Shown here one piece after another: positions 16,425 to 32,900 of a stretch of 64,000 bases of DNA. A program made the position numbers and the translations under genes. Source of the DNA: Muscardinus avellanarius (Eukaryota; Chordata; Mammalia; Rodentia; Gliridae); assembly GCA_963383645.1 (NCBI GenBank), contig OY726559.1:117368905-117432904 (forward strand), given 5' to 3'. Under the pieces are notes generated by a model. The model was not told the origin of the DNA. It was given only the letters and a program-made list of their open reading frames with translations, and did no database searches. Every line of letters begins with the position of its first letter. Position 1 is the first letter of the stretch.

Positions 16425-17515
16425 TGATGGTAACAGTTCTATTGCTTTTCATTACTTAGTTTTTAACCACATATGTATTTTCCCATAAATAATATATGGT
16501 TAAGTTTTGTTTGACATTAAATATTTACTAACTGCCTTGCACCATATGTTTTCTTTGTTTCTGTAGTTCATTCATGTGGATGTGCGTAGCTGTAGCTTAT
16601 TTCATTGATATATGATATCCTATCAAATGAATATAACATAACTCATCAGTTGATGGGTATTTGGGTTGTTTCCAGACATTTAGTGTATGTGTGGTACTTG
16701 GGATTGAACCCAAGGGTGTTCTCCTACTGAACTACATTCCTAGCCTTTTTTATTATTTTATTTTGAGACAAGGTCTAAGTTGCCCAGTCTGGTCTTGAGC
16801 CTGCTATCTTCCTGCCTCAGCATCCCAAGTGCTTGGATGACAGGCATGTTCCACTGTCCCTGGCTGAGTTGTTTCCAATTTTTGCTAATGTAAACACCAA
16901 AGCTGTAAATATTACTGCCCGTGGCTTTAGGGCACATGTGTCAGAGTAAGATGGCTGAGCTGTTCAGTATATACTGAGACAGTCACAGAAGTCAACTTCA
17001 CCAGATAATATCAAAATATCTTACAAAATTTATACCAAATTATACTCTCATAGCAGTGAACTAGAGCTCCTGTCAGTCCACAACCATGCCAACCCTCAAT
17101 ATTGCCAAACTTTTGTTTTGCCAGTTCAGTGGGTGTGAAATGGTATCTTATTAATTTGTATTCTTTTTTTTCATTTTTTTATTATTATTTATTTATTTAT
17201 TTATTTTGGTGGTACTGGGGTTCCTGGAAACCCTTCTGCCTCCGGGCTACACTCCCAGACCTATTTTATATTATTTGGAAACAGGGTCTCTTAAGCCAGC
17301 GGGGCGGGGCTGACTTCGAACCTGGAGGATCCTCCTGTCGCCACCTCCCAAGCGCAGGGATTACAAGCGTGCGCCACCACGCCCAGCTATGAACGGGAAT
17401 TTAATAAAAGAAGCAGAAGCCAGATGTGGTGGCTACTATGCCCGGCTAATTTGCATTTTTTCTGATTATTATAGTAAACAATGTCTCAAGGGTTTATGAG
17501 CCATTTCTTGTGTGT
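16425..17515 (-). mobile_element. Old antisense LINE-1 fragments broken up by SINEs
   Basis: 16425-16680, 16866-17175 and about 17450-17515 carry antisense L1-type sequence: CAGTTGATGGGTATTTGGGTTG, GCTAATGTAAACACCAAAGC, and CAGTGGGTGTGAAATGGTATCTTATT. Antisense SINEs occupy about 16690-16865 and 17178-17390. Divergence is clearly higher than in the sense L1 at 15057. The subfamily cannot be given without a repeat search. Confidence 0.72.
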
Positions 17516-17519
17516 GTGT

Positions 17520-18083
17520 GGGGGGGGGGGGACTGGGATTGAGCCCCAGGGCATTCTACCACAGAGCTACACCCCTAGTCCTATTTTTATTTTTATATTT
17601 TGCAGGTCTGGGGATGGAACCCAGGGGCATTTGACCTCTGAGATACACCCCCTGCCTTATTTTTTATTCTTTATTGTGAAACAGGGTCTCACTAAATTAC
17701 GGTGGGCCTCATTAGGTAGCTGAGGCTGTCCATGAACCGTGATCCTCCGGTCTCAGCCTCCCAAATACTGGGATTACATGCATGTACCATCACTCCCAGC
17801 TTTTATTATTTTTTTTGAAACTGGGTCTAAGTTGCAGAGGCTGGCTGGGGCCTAAGTGTCTGAGGCTGGCCATGAACTTGTGGTCCTCCTGTCTCAGCCT
17901 CCCAACTAATAGTATTTCAGTTGTGCACCACCATATCTGGCTTCTGCTTCTTTTATTAAATTCCCATTCATAGCCGGGCATGGTGGCGCACGCTTTTAAT
18001 CCCAGCGCTTGGGAGGCTGAGACAGGAGGATCACATAGGTTCAAAGCCAGCCTCAGCTACAGAAACTTAGTGAGACCCTGTTT

Positions 18084-18119
<36 letters not shown>

Positions 18120-18438
18120 TCCTTCTTTTTTTTTTTTTTTTTTTTGGTGGTACTGGGGGTGGAACCCGGAGGCTTTCTACCTCCGGGCTATACTCCCAGA
18201 CCTTTTTTTATATTTTATTTGGAAACAGGGTCTCAAAGTTGCCGAGAGCCTCACTAAGTAGCTGAGGCTGGCTTCGAACCTGCATGATCCTCCTGTCTCA
18301 GCCTCCCAAACGCGGGGATTACAAGCGTGTGCCACCACGCTTGGCCAGAGACCCTGTTTTCTAATAGAGTATAAAACAGGTTTGGGAGTATAGCCCGGAG
18401 GTAGAAAGCCACTGGGTTCCACCTCCAGTACCACAAAA

Positions 18439-18485
<47 letters not shown>

Positions 18486-18805
18486 AATTCCTGTTCCTCT
18501 GCCCATATTTTTATTTAGTTTTTTTTTAATTTGTAGGAGGTCTTTATAAATTCCAGATAGCAGTGGGTGTGGAGGGGCATGCTGAGACAGGAGGATCACG
18601 GTTCATGGACATCCTCAGTTACTTAATGAGGCCTTCCGTAATTTAGTGAGACCCTGTTTCACAACAAAGAATAAAAAATAGGGCAGGGGGTGTAGCTCAG
18701 CCTGGGCAATTAGTGAGGACGGTTCAAAATTTTAAAAAATGTAAAAGGGGGTGGAGCCTGGGGGTGGAGCTTAGAGGTAGAGTTCTCTAGGTTCAATCCC
18801 TAGAA
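17520..18805. repeat. SINE cluster upstream of RFX5, including a nested insertion
   Basis: Antisense copies at about 17525-17805 and 17810-17945. A sense copy starts at about 17970 and is interrupted at 18087-18347 by an antisense SINE, then resumes to about 18436 and ends in (AAAT)n (18437-18487). A sense copy at about 18560-18690 and ID units follow to 18805. Confidence 0.88.
18087..18347 (-). mobile_element. Antisense SINE nested in a sense SINE, 15-bp target-site duplication
   Basis: Both sides carry GAGACCCTGTTTTCT (18072-18086 and 18348-18362), a perfect 15-base target-site duplication. The A-tail of the inserted element has become a (CTTT)n tract (about 18082-18120) on this strand. 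Confidence 0.92.
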
Positions 18806-19174
18806 CCAAAACAAAAAAATTTTTCTTCTTGCCAGTAGATTGTTGTTACCCAGACTCCACAATGTCCTGGGGATCCCCACAGAAGTTGTTCCTCGGGAAA
18901 CGGAGGTGGTTCAGGTGATAAGATGCCACCGTTGTCTTTACAAAAACACACTTAGGATCAGCTTGAAGAAGTCAGGACTGCAAATATGATTCTGGGTGTA
19001 GTATCTTTTTTTTCTTTTTCTACACGAAATACATTCATGTAAGGGGCCGTCAGCCTGGACTCCGCGCCATCTCTGAAACTAGACGCCCAACTCGGTCTGG
19101 ACGCAGTTTTTCGTGGCTGAGGCTCCATCGCTTTCGTCTTCGTGACCTTAAAACGTCTTATGGAGAAGCAGTCC
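18806..19174. other. Unique sequence upstream of the RFX5 island
   Basis: No SINE and no gene is seen. CpG density rises from about 19040, where the RFX5 CpG island begins. It probably holds distal promoter sequence. Confidence 0.5.
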
Positions 19175-19345
19175 CGGCATTCGGGGGCTGAGGCTGCAGG
19201 ACCGCGGTTCGCGGACAGCCTCCGCTACTTAGCGAGGCCCTCAGCAACCCGGTGAGACCCTGTTTCAAAATCAGAAATAAACAGGTCCGGTGTCGCTCGG
19301 AGGGCGAACGCCCCGGGCCGTATCCCGGGTTCCGTCGGGGCGAAG
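19175..19345 (+). repeat. CpG-enriched SINE inside the RFX5 island
   Basis: The order of blocks is that of the local sense SINE: GGCATTCGGG.GGCTGAG, CGCGGTTCGCGGACAGCC, CTACTTAG.GAGGCCCTC, GAGACCCTGTTTCAAAAT, then an ID half (GGTCCGGTGTCGCTCGGAGG). Many departures from the other copies create C or G, for example TAGCGAGG for TAGTGAGG and GTGTCGCTCGG for GTGTAGCTCGG. Confidence 0.85.
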
Positions 19346-19799
19346 GGCCGGGCCCCGCTCAACCTGTCGGCAGCACAAGAGTGGATGGCGGACTCCGCCC
19401 GCGGTTTTCTAGTTGATTTATCATCCGCCGATCCTTCCCTTCCGGCAGCTCTGACGACCCGCCGGAAAACAGGAAACCCAGGCGGACCGGCCACCGACGG
19501 AACGCGCCCGCGGGAGGCGCTCGGGCGGCCCGCGGCCCCTTTAAGAGCGGAGCCTCGGGCCCCGGCCCGACCCACCCGGGTTTTAACCGAAACCCAGCGG
19601 ACTTCCCCCTCCGGACCGAGGAAGACCAACTTTGGATTTTCCCTCCCCGGGCGGCCAATCAGAGCCTGTTGCCAGGCAGACTTCAGCCGCCGCCTGCGCG
19701 AGCCCCGCGCCCTCGGTCTCCGGGCGGCGCCGCCGACCAATCACAGAGCGGGCGGAGCGTGTATCCAGGCAGATCGCGGCTGCGGCGACCATTCAGAAA

Positions 19800-19872
19800 A
19801 AGGAAAATAGAGCGACGCGCGAGCCCGCGGGGCCGGGACCGTGGCGCCGGGCCGGAGCGAAGGGGGTCAGAG
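19800..19872 (+). other. RFX5: Candidate RFX5 noncoding exon 1 (5' end approximate)
   Basis: A donor-like CAGAG|GTACTT follows 19872, and another, CCGAG|GTAGGG, follows 19930. Either could end the first noncoding exon. The upstream boundary is a guess from the promoter elements. Transcript data would decide. Confidence 0.4.
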
Positions 19873-20364
19873 GTACTTTCTCTCTCTCCCTTACCTTCAT
19901 GGGTGCTCGTTGGGGGGCGACGGCACCGAGGTAGGGAGGCGGCGACAGGAGTTGGGGGACAGCGGGAAAGGAGACGCGGGCTGTGTTCTCGACAGCCCTG
20001 CCCCCGGCACGTGCCCGAGGCCCGCCGGGTCCGCGGCCCCTTCCCGCCGGCGCCGGGGAGGGGGCGGGGCGGGGGCGGCGGCCGTGACGTCGCCGGCGCG
20101 GGGGGGGGAGGGGAGGGGGCGGCCAGATGAAGTCATGACAACTTGGGCCCAGTTTTTTTCCTTTTTTCTTTTTTCCCCTCTTTTCCCCAAGCCTGAAGGG
20201 CGGAGGACGCGCGAGTCCTCTCTGCCCCCCCCCCCCCGGTGGAGTCGGGCCGAGGACTCGACCCCTGGGGGTTCGGGAGAACTTAGTTTTGCGGCCGATG
20301 GGGGGGCTGGACCTGGCTCTCTGACGTGGCCCCTCCTCCTCTGCTTCCTGTACTCTCTTTCCAG

Positions 20365-20429
20365 ATTCGAGAGAGATTCCCGAAGGGGGGATGACAGAAT
20401 GGAGATGGCAGAGGTCTCTTTGGGTCTAG
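20365..20429 (+). other. RFX5: Candidate RFX5 noncoding exon 2
   Basis: A strong acceptor (long pyrimidine tract then TTTCCAG, ending 20364) and a donor-like TCTAG|GTGGGC after 20429 enclose 65 bases. With nine coding exons and one further leader exon this would give eleven exons, the number I recall for the human gene. Not proven from sequence alone. Confidence 0.4.
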
Positions 20430-20626
20430 GTGGGCCTGGCGAAGGAATGGAGTGATTTCTCGTGTTTTTGGAGAAGGCAAGTGGTCAGGACAAGACAGCG
20501 CTGGGAGGCCTCGTTCTGCTCCTCTGCCTTGCTGGGTCGGGAGCTGAGCTCGGCCCTGGGGTGGCCAGGGGAACGGAAGGGAGGCCAGTCCTCACGTCTT
20601 GATGTCCCCTGGCAGCTCTAGCCCTC

Positions 20627-25823
<5,197 letters not shown>

Positions 25824-26033
25824 CGGGCAGGTCTACAGGCAAGCTGTCTGGATCCGTGTGCTCACTGCCCGGCTGCCTGGTAGAGGCCCCTCGCTGCACT
25901 CGCTTCTCATTGGCTCTTCCTTCCCTAAAGGAGTCATTCTCCTCTGTATAGACAGCTGCGTCACCCAGTCTTATATAGTGCCTGGTGGCCGCCTCTGCCC
26001 CTTCCAGCTCAACGCCTTGGCTTTAGCGCAACC

Positions 26034-26039
26034 AATAAA
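26034..26039 (+). terminator. RFX5: Proximal RFX5 polyadenylation signal (AATAAA)
   Basis: AATAAA lies 210 bases after the stop in repeat-free sequence. A further AATAAA at 27648-27653 and an ATAATAAAG at about 27664 could serve a longer 3'UTR, but SINEs at 26180-26575 would then be inside it. Confidence 0.7.
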
Positions 26040-26179
26040 TCTATAGCGACTTTCTATAACCTGAATCCCTGTGCGCTCTCCTGTGGGAAGAGAGGGATGG
26101 GGTAAGTATCATAACTACGCAGATTAGGAATCTGGTTTTCAGTCCTGGAAAACCTGACCTGGCTTAAGATAAGAAAGGC

Positions 26180-26580
26180 TGCCTGGCACCTATAATCCCA
26201 GCTACTCAGGAGGCAGAGGCAGGAAGGTTGCAAGTTTGAGGCCAGCCCCGGCAACTTAGCAAGGTCCTATCTCATTAAAATGAAGAGCTGGTTGTGTGGG
26301 CACAGGCCTGAAGTCCTAGTCCTTGGAAGGCTGGGACAGGAGGGCAGCAGGTTTGAAAGCAGCCTCAGCAATACAGGCTCTCAACCACTTAGGCCCCGTT
26401 TCCAAATAAAATCCAGCAGACCTGGGGGTGTGGCTTGGGGACAGAATGCTGCCGGGTTCAATCCCCAGTACCACATACACAAAAAGGACTAAGTCAATGA
26501 AAGCGCTGGGGACATAGCTCAGTGTAAAGCACTTGTCTAGCATGTGTTAGACCCTGTGTTTGATCCCCAGCATCACCCAT
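26180..26580 (+). repeat. Sense SINEs downstream of RFX5, including a free ID element
   Basis: 7SL-like fragment at about 26183-26275 and diverged dimer at about 26285-26490. At about 26503-26575 is a stand-alone ID element with A-box (TAGCTCAGTG) and B-box-like (GTTTGATCCC) and the longer internal spacer of classic ID, unlike the shortened ID halves elsewhere. Confidence 0.85.
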
Positions 26581-27560
26581 ATGTATGAAGAGAAATCGAA
26601 TTTATTGGCTTATATAACTAGAAAGCAGAGACAGGTCTGGCTCTACCTGAAGCTTATCTAAGTCACTCAGTACGCCTCTAAACACCCGACTGATTTTTAG
26701 TCCCAGTGCTCCACCTACTGCAAAATCATCTTAAGCCTGGGTTGCCACAGAGCTAGCCGCACTCCTGAGATTACATGTTGCCAATTTACAGCCAGCCAGA
26801 AAGGGGAGCAGTGCCAGGAATTCTGGCAAAAAGCCTGAGATTCACTGATGAGGCCAGCATGGGTCACATGTCACCCCTGCGGAATCTGTCCAGGAGGATA
26901 TGGCGTGTCAGTTTGCTTATTCTGTACCCGGGGCCACGCCTTTGGGAAGAAACGGTGTGTTCCGGCTCCTTGCCAGCCCAGAGTCCCCAGATGAGGCTGG
27001 CTGGGAGGCAGCTGACGCCCGGCTAACTTTGCTAGGCTGAGATGAGCTGACCTCAGCCTTTCACCCTCAGCCTCGCAGTCTCTCAGGAGGAAGGGGAAGC
27101 AGTCAGGTCACCCTCTAGGGACTCTCTTCAGTCTCTCAGATGGCATCTCTTTTCCAACCTGCATCTCAGAGATGGCGCTCTCCTGCCTTCTGTTGGAGTT
27201 TGCAATTTCTAGTCCCTGCCTCCTCACTCCCAGTCTAGTGCCACCAACGGGACGAGACTCACTTTCTAGTCAGTTCATGGATTCTGTTTCCACCAGGTGT
27301 CAGCCCCTTGACATACAGTAAGGACTTAGCCAGGATGCTGGGGTTTGGGCTAGATGTGTAGAATGGAGGTTCTGCATGGAGCACTAACACGAGGGGGACC
27401 CAGGCCCTCCAGGAGTACCCCAGGAAAAGCAGTAAAACAACCCCTATTTATTAAGGGACTAACTCTGTCCTCTGCTTAGGATAGCTTCTTTCAGGGAATC
27501 TTGGCTCTTCCCAAGAAATAGATTTTCTTTCAGGGAGATACTTCTTTGTCCATTTATTTC
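26581..27560. other. Unique sequence downstream of RFX5
   Basis: About 980 bases with no SINE and no gene seen. It could include a distal RFX5 3'UTR. Short open frames (for example 26775-27026 +) show no known motif. Confidence 0.5.
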
Positions 27561-28115
27561 CACCACAACAGAGTTGTTGTTGTTTTTTTTTTAAAGAAAA
27601 GTTATATTATGTAAGATTTGATATCTATAAAGAATATATGTAACATGAATAAATTATGAAATATAATAAAGTACTTGTAACCCAAACTTCAATTGACATA
27701 TTAAAAAGAGAAATAACATTGAGTTTGTGTCCCTCCCTGTTCTGTCCCCTCCCCTGCCTCTTAGAGGTAAGCACTGTCCCTAATTTTGTGTCTATTAATT
27801 ACTTGTTATATCTATTTTAATTGTGTATGTGCATATTCGGTTGAAATGTACTGTTTGGTTTTGCTTGTTTTTGAGCATTACAGTGTTACAATCTACTAGC
27901 CCTTGAAGTTTGCAAGTTCTCACTTAACCAGTGTTTCTGAGATTCGTCCATGTCACTGAGGAGCTGCGATTGGTTCATTTATATCTGTATAATATTCCAT
28001 CAAGTGCAAAAATCACAAAGTATTTGGCCACTCACCTATCAATGAATACTTGGGCTGCTTCTAATATTTTGCTCTTACAAACAATGCTGCTATGAACATT
28101 CTAGTACATGTCAGT
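27561..28115 (-). mobile_element. Old antisense LINE-1-like fragment
   Basis: AT-rich sequence with CGTCCATGTCACTGAGGAGC, CTGTATAATATTCCATCAA, CACTCACCTATCAATGAATA and CAATGCTGCTATGAACATT, which follow the order of the antisense 3' part of L1 ORF2. Strongly diverged. A SINE array begins directly after it. Confidence 0.7.
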
Positions 28116-28119
28116 GCCT

Positions 28120-28793
28120 TTGTTTTTGGGTTTTTTTGCGGTACTGAGGGTGGAACCCAGGGCTTTTCTACTTCCGGGCTACACTCCCAGACCTATTTTA
28201 TTTTTTTGCAGGTCTGGGGATGGAACCCAGAGGCATTTGACCTCCGAGCTACACCTCCTGCCCTATTTTTTATTCTTTATTTTGAAACCGGGTCTCACTG
28301 AGTTGCAGAGGGCCTCACTAAGTAGCTGAGGCTGTCCTCGAACCGCGATCCTCTGCTCTCAGCCTCCCAAATGCTGGGATTACAAGCGTGCGCCAACACT
28401 CCTGGCTTTCCCAGACCTATTTTAATATTATTTGGAAACAGGGTCTCACTAAGTAGCTGAGGCTGGCTTCGAACCTGTGTGATCCTCCAGTTTCAGCCTC
28501 CCAAGCACTGGGATTACAAGTGTGCGCCACCACTCCTGGCTTTTCTTTTTTGTGCCACTGGGGCTGCAATCCAGGGGCACTCTACCTCTAAGCTATACCC
28601 CTAGCCCTATTTTGCAAAGGGCCTCACTAAGTAGCTGAGGCTGTCTGTGAACAATGATCCTCCTGTCTCAGCCTCCCAAATGCAGGGATTACAAGCGTGC
28701 ATCATACGCCTGACTCCATTTTCCTTTTTGTGATACTGGGGATTGAACTCAGAGGCATTCTACCTCTGAGCTATAGCCCCAGCCTCCCTTCCC

Positions 28794-28827
<34 letters not shown>

Positions 28828-29433
28828 TGATGCTGGAGATGCAACCCAGGGGTATTCTACCTTTGAGCTACATCCCTATTTAATACCCCCAGCCCTATTT
28901 TTTATTCATTCTTTTGAAACAGGGTCTGAGTTGCAAAGGGCCTCACTAAGTAGCTGAGGCTGTCTGTAAACTCTGAATCTCCTGTCTCAGCCACCCATAC
29001 GCTGGGATTACAAGCGTGAGCTACCACATCAGGCATTTGTTTATTTTTGCAGTATTGGGGATGGAACCCTGTGGCATTCTACCTCCAAGCTATACCCCCA
29101 GCCCTATTTTTTTTTCTTCTTCATTTTGAAACAAGGTCTCACTGAGTTGCAGAGGGCCTCACTAAGTAGCTGAGGCTGTCCGTGAACTCATCCTCCGGTC
29201 TCAGCCTCCCATACACTGGGAGTACAAGTGTATGCCACCATGCCCGGCTCTCTTTATTTTTAATTTTGAGACAGTCTTGTCCAACTGCTCAGGCCTCAAC
29301 CTCCTAGGCAGCTAGGATGATGGGTATGCACCACTGCGCTCAGCCCTTTCTCTTGAATGTGTTTGCTTTCCATTTCATTTATTACAGATTTTATCCATAG
29401 TATCTCTTTTCTTCTGTTTTCTAAAAGTTTTAT

Positions 29434-29488
<55 letters not shown>

Positions 29489-29990
29489 ACTGGGGATGTA
29501 ACCCAGGGGCATTCTACCTCCAAGCTACATCTCCAGTCCCTATTTTACTATTCTTTATTTTCTTTTGGTACTGGGGATTGAGTCCAGGGGTATTCTATCC
29601 CTAAGCTACACCCCTAGCCTAATTTTCTTATTTGGAAACAGGGTCTCACTAGGTTGTTGAGAGCCTTGCCAAGTTGACAAGGCTGGCTTTGAAACTGCGA
29701 TCTTCCTGTCTCAGTCTCCCAAGTACTGGGATTACAAGTGTGTGCCACCACAGCCAGCTATTTTATTCTTTTTTGTTTTGCAGGTCTGGGGTTGGAACCC
29801 AGGGGCATTTGACCTCTGAGCTACACCCCCTGCCCAACTGTTTTTGTATTCTTTATTTTGAAACAGGGTCTCAGCTGCAAAGGGCCTCGCCAAGTAGCTG
29901 AGGCTGATCATAAACCACGATCCTCCTGTTTCAGCCTCCCAAATGCTGGTATTTCAAGGGTGCACCACCACGCAGGGCTCCAGTTGTATT
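28120..29990 (-). repeat. Antisense SINE array
   Basis: Successive minus-orientation units at about 28125-28200 (ID), 28205-28410, 28415-28545, 28550-28715, 28725-28790 (ID), 28800-29035, 29040-29250, 29255-29345 (older), 29487-29560, 29565-29760 and 29770-29985. A (TG)n tract at 29434-29485 sits at the tail of one copy. No sense copy occurs in about 1.9 kb. Confidence 0.87.
29434..29485 (+). repeat. (TG)n microsatellite
   Basis: About 26 TG units, followed directly by an antisense ID half (TTTTACTGGGGATGTAACCC). Confidence 0.95.
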
Positions 29991-30435
29991 TTAATGGAAG
30001 AGCCCAGCCAGCGGCCCATTAATGTGGTTTTCATATCCTCTCTTGTTCTTTAAGGGCTAGGCACTTGTTAGAAGCAGGAGAGAGTCACAAGCATCATGGA
30101 GAACCAGGGGGACGGCACCCAGGTCAGACGGGTGTAAGGTGATTTCCCATGAGACCTGACTGGAGTTAGCAGGACAAGTGCAGTGAATCTCTTGTTTACT
30201 TTTGTGGGTAATAATCAGCTTTTTGTGGCTAATAATCAGCTTTCTTTAGAAACATAAGGAAATGCTACATTCACAAAGCATCCTGATTACGGGAATTAAA
30301 GTCAGTATATAATTGTTTTTCCTCATGTAGATGGGCTTCATCTAGAAACATCCTACTGATTCCATCCTGTGAATGCAGAGCAAGCATTTTCTAGACATAG
30401 AGGGACAGATAGAAAATCTCACAGTATTTCTTAAG
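29991..30435. other. Unique sequence with a 21-bp tandem
   Basis: No gene is seen. A direct tandem of about 21 bases lies at 30201-30241 (TTGTGGGTAATAATCAGCT then TTGTGGCTAATAATCAGCT). Confidence 0.5.
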
Positions 30436-30439
30436 AAAT

Positions 30440-31351
30440 GCTCGTGGCGGGCTGGAGTTCTAGCTTGCCTAACATACACGAGCCCCTGGGTTTGATCCCA
30501 ACACAAGACATACACACACACAAGAAGGCAAGCAGGGAAAAGAAATGCTCCCAGGAGCTGGGCGTGGTGGCACACACTTGTAATCCCAGCGTTTGGGAGG
30601 CTGAGACAGGAGGATCGCAGGTTCACAGCCAGCCTCATCTACTTAGTGAGGCCTTCTGCAACTGAGACCCTATTTATTTATTTATTTATTATTTTTATTT
30701 TTATTTTTTTGGTGGGTCTGGGGATGGAACCCAGGGGCATTCGACCTCCGAGCTATACCCCCTGCCCTATTTTTTATTCTTTATTTTGAAACCGGGTCTC
30801 ACTGAGTTGCAAAGGGCCTCACTAAGTAGCTGAGGCTGTCCGCGAACTGCGATCCTCCGGTCTCAGCCTCTGAATGCTAGGATTACAAGCGTGCGCCACC
30901 ACACCCGGCTTGTTCATTCGTTTTTATTTTTATTTTTTTTGTGTGGTACTAGTTCTTGGACCAAGGGGCATTCTACTTCTGAGCTATACCCCCAGCCCTA
31001 TTTTATTTGGAAAGAGGATCTTGCTAAGTTGATGGGAGATTGAGTTGCTGAGGCTGGTTTCGAACCTGGGATCTTTCTGTTGACTCAGCATCCTAAGTAC
31101 TGGGATTATAGGTATGAACCACCATGCCCAGCCAAAATAGTGCTTTTTGGAGGATATGCCGGGCGTGGTGGTGCACGCTTGTAATCCCAGCATTTGGGAG
31201 GCTGAGACCTGGAGGATCGCAGTTCGCGGACAGCCTCAGCTACTTAGGCCCTCTGCAACTCAGTGAGACCCGGTTTCAAAATAAAGAATAAAAAATAGGG
31301 CAGGGGGTGTAGCTTGGAGGTCAAATGCCCCTGGGTTCCATCCTCAGACCC

Positions 31352-31385
<34 letters not shown>

Positions 31386-31568
31386 GGGCGTGGTGGCGCA
31401 CTCTTGTAATCCCCGTGCTTGGGAGGCAGAGACAGGAGGATCACGCAGGTTCAAAGTCAGCTGTGTGCTCTGGCTTAGGAGACCCTGTTTCCAAATAAAA
31501 ATATAAAAATAGGTCTGGGAGTATAGCCCGGAGGTTGAAGGGCTTCCAGGAACCCCAGTACCACCAAA

Positions 31569-31607
<39 letters not shown>

Positions 31608-32900
31608 AAGTGGGAGGATAGCTGGGTGTGGTGATGCACACTTGTAATCCTAGTATTTGGGAGGCTGAGACAGGAGGATCGCACAGGTTTGAAGCTCAGC
31701 TACTTAGTGAGGCTCTCAGCAACTTAGTGAGACCCTGTTTCAAAATAAAGTATAAAACAGGTCTGGGAGTATAGCCCAGAGGTAGAAGCCCCTGGGTTCC
31801 ATCCCCAGTACCACACACACACAAAAATAAATAAATAAATAAATTAATTAATTAATTAAATAAAAAGAAAATAAAAATACGTCTGGGCCAAGCATGGTGG
31901 TGCATGCTTATAATTGCAGTACTTGGGAGGCTGAGATAGGAGGATGCAGGTTCTAGGACAGCCTTAGCAAGTAGTGATACTCCATCAACCTAGTAGTGAG
32001 ACCCTGTTTCAAAACAAAAATAAAATAGGGCTGGGGATGTAGCTCAGAGGTAGAATGCCCCTGGGTTCACTCTCCAGTACCCCCTTCCTCCCAAAAAAGC
32101 TGGGTGTTGTGGCACATGCTTGTAATCCCAGCATTTTGGAGGCTGAGATAGGAGGATCGCAGTTCGCAAACAGCTCCAACTACTTAGGCCCTTTGCAACT
32201 CAATGAGACCCTGTTTCAAAATAAAGAATAAAAACTAGGGCTGGGGGCTGGGTATGTAGCTGAGAGGTATAATACCCCTGGGTTCCATTCTCAGTACTGA
32301 AAAACAAAAATAAGGCTGGGGGTGTAGGTTCAACTTAGAATGCCCCTGGGTTCCATCTCCTGTACCGCAAAGAGTAAAATAAAGTAATAAAAGAAAAAAA
32401 GGGCTGGGGGTGTAGCTCAGAGGTAGAATGACCCTGGGTTTCATCCCCAGTACTGTAAATAAATAAATGAATAAACAAATAAGATCCAGGCGTGGTGGCG
32501 CATTGGTTTTTGTTTTTGTTTTTTGTGGTACTGGGGTTCCTGGAAGCCCTACTACCTCCAGGCTACACTCCCAGACCTATTTTTTATATTTTTATTTGGA
32601 AACAGGGTCTTTTCGAACTTGCACAATCCTCCTGTCTCTGCCTCCCAAGTGCGGGGATTACAAGTGTGCGCCACCACGCCTGGCGCTGGTGCATGCTTTT
32701 AATCCCAGCATTTGGGAGGTTGAGACCAGAGGATCGTGGTTCGCGGACAGCCTCAGCTGCTTACTGAGGCCCTCCGCAACTCAGTGAGACCCTGTTTCAA
32801 AATAAAGAATAAAAAATAGGGCAGGGGGTGTTGCTCCGAGGTCAAATGCCCCTGGGTTCCATCCCCAAACCCTCAAAAATAAATAAATAAATAAATAACC
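30440..32900. repeat. Large SINE array between RFX5 and PI4KB
   Basis: Sense ID at about 30440-30525, sense half at 30555-30670, antisense copies at about 30700-30915 and 30930-31130. Then a head-to-tail sense run at about 31155-31350, 31382-31565, 31618-31815, 31888-32085, 32095-32290, 32310-32370 and 32400-32460 (ID units). Antisense copy at 32500-32690 and sense copy at 32690-32880. A-tails have become (AAAT)n at 31566-31608 and 31829-31860. Confidence 0.87.

Larger units (their letters stand above)
19040..20310 (+). promoter_or_regulatory. RFX5: RFX5 CpG-island promoter
   Basis: CpG- and GC-rich, TATA-less region just upstream of the RFX5 coding exons. Two CCAAT boxes lie at 19655-19659 and 19737-19741, each followed by CCAGGCAGA (19672-19680 and 19765-19773). 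GTTGCC at 19669-19674 is an RFX-type half-site. GC boxes are common, and a CRE-like GTGACGTCG lies at about 20084-20092. Transcription probably starts between about 19770 and 19870; the exact site is inferred. Confidence 0.8.

Noticed and set aside
19225..19740. 171-codon minus-strand frame in the RFX5 promoter
   Set aside because: It includes the CpG-rich SINE and promoter elements; composition explains the open frame.
26503..26575. Possible tRNA gene
   Set aside because: A- and B-box-like motifs are present, but the sequence is an ID SINE, which is tRNA-derived, and no cloverleaf with a proper anticodon arm is evident.
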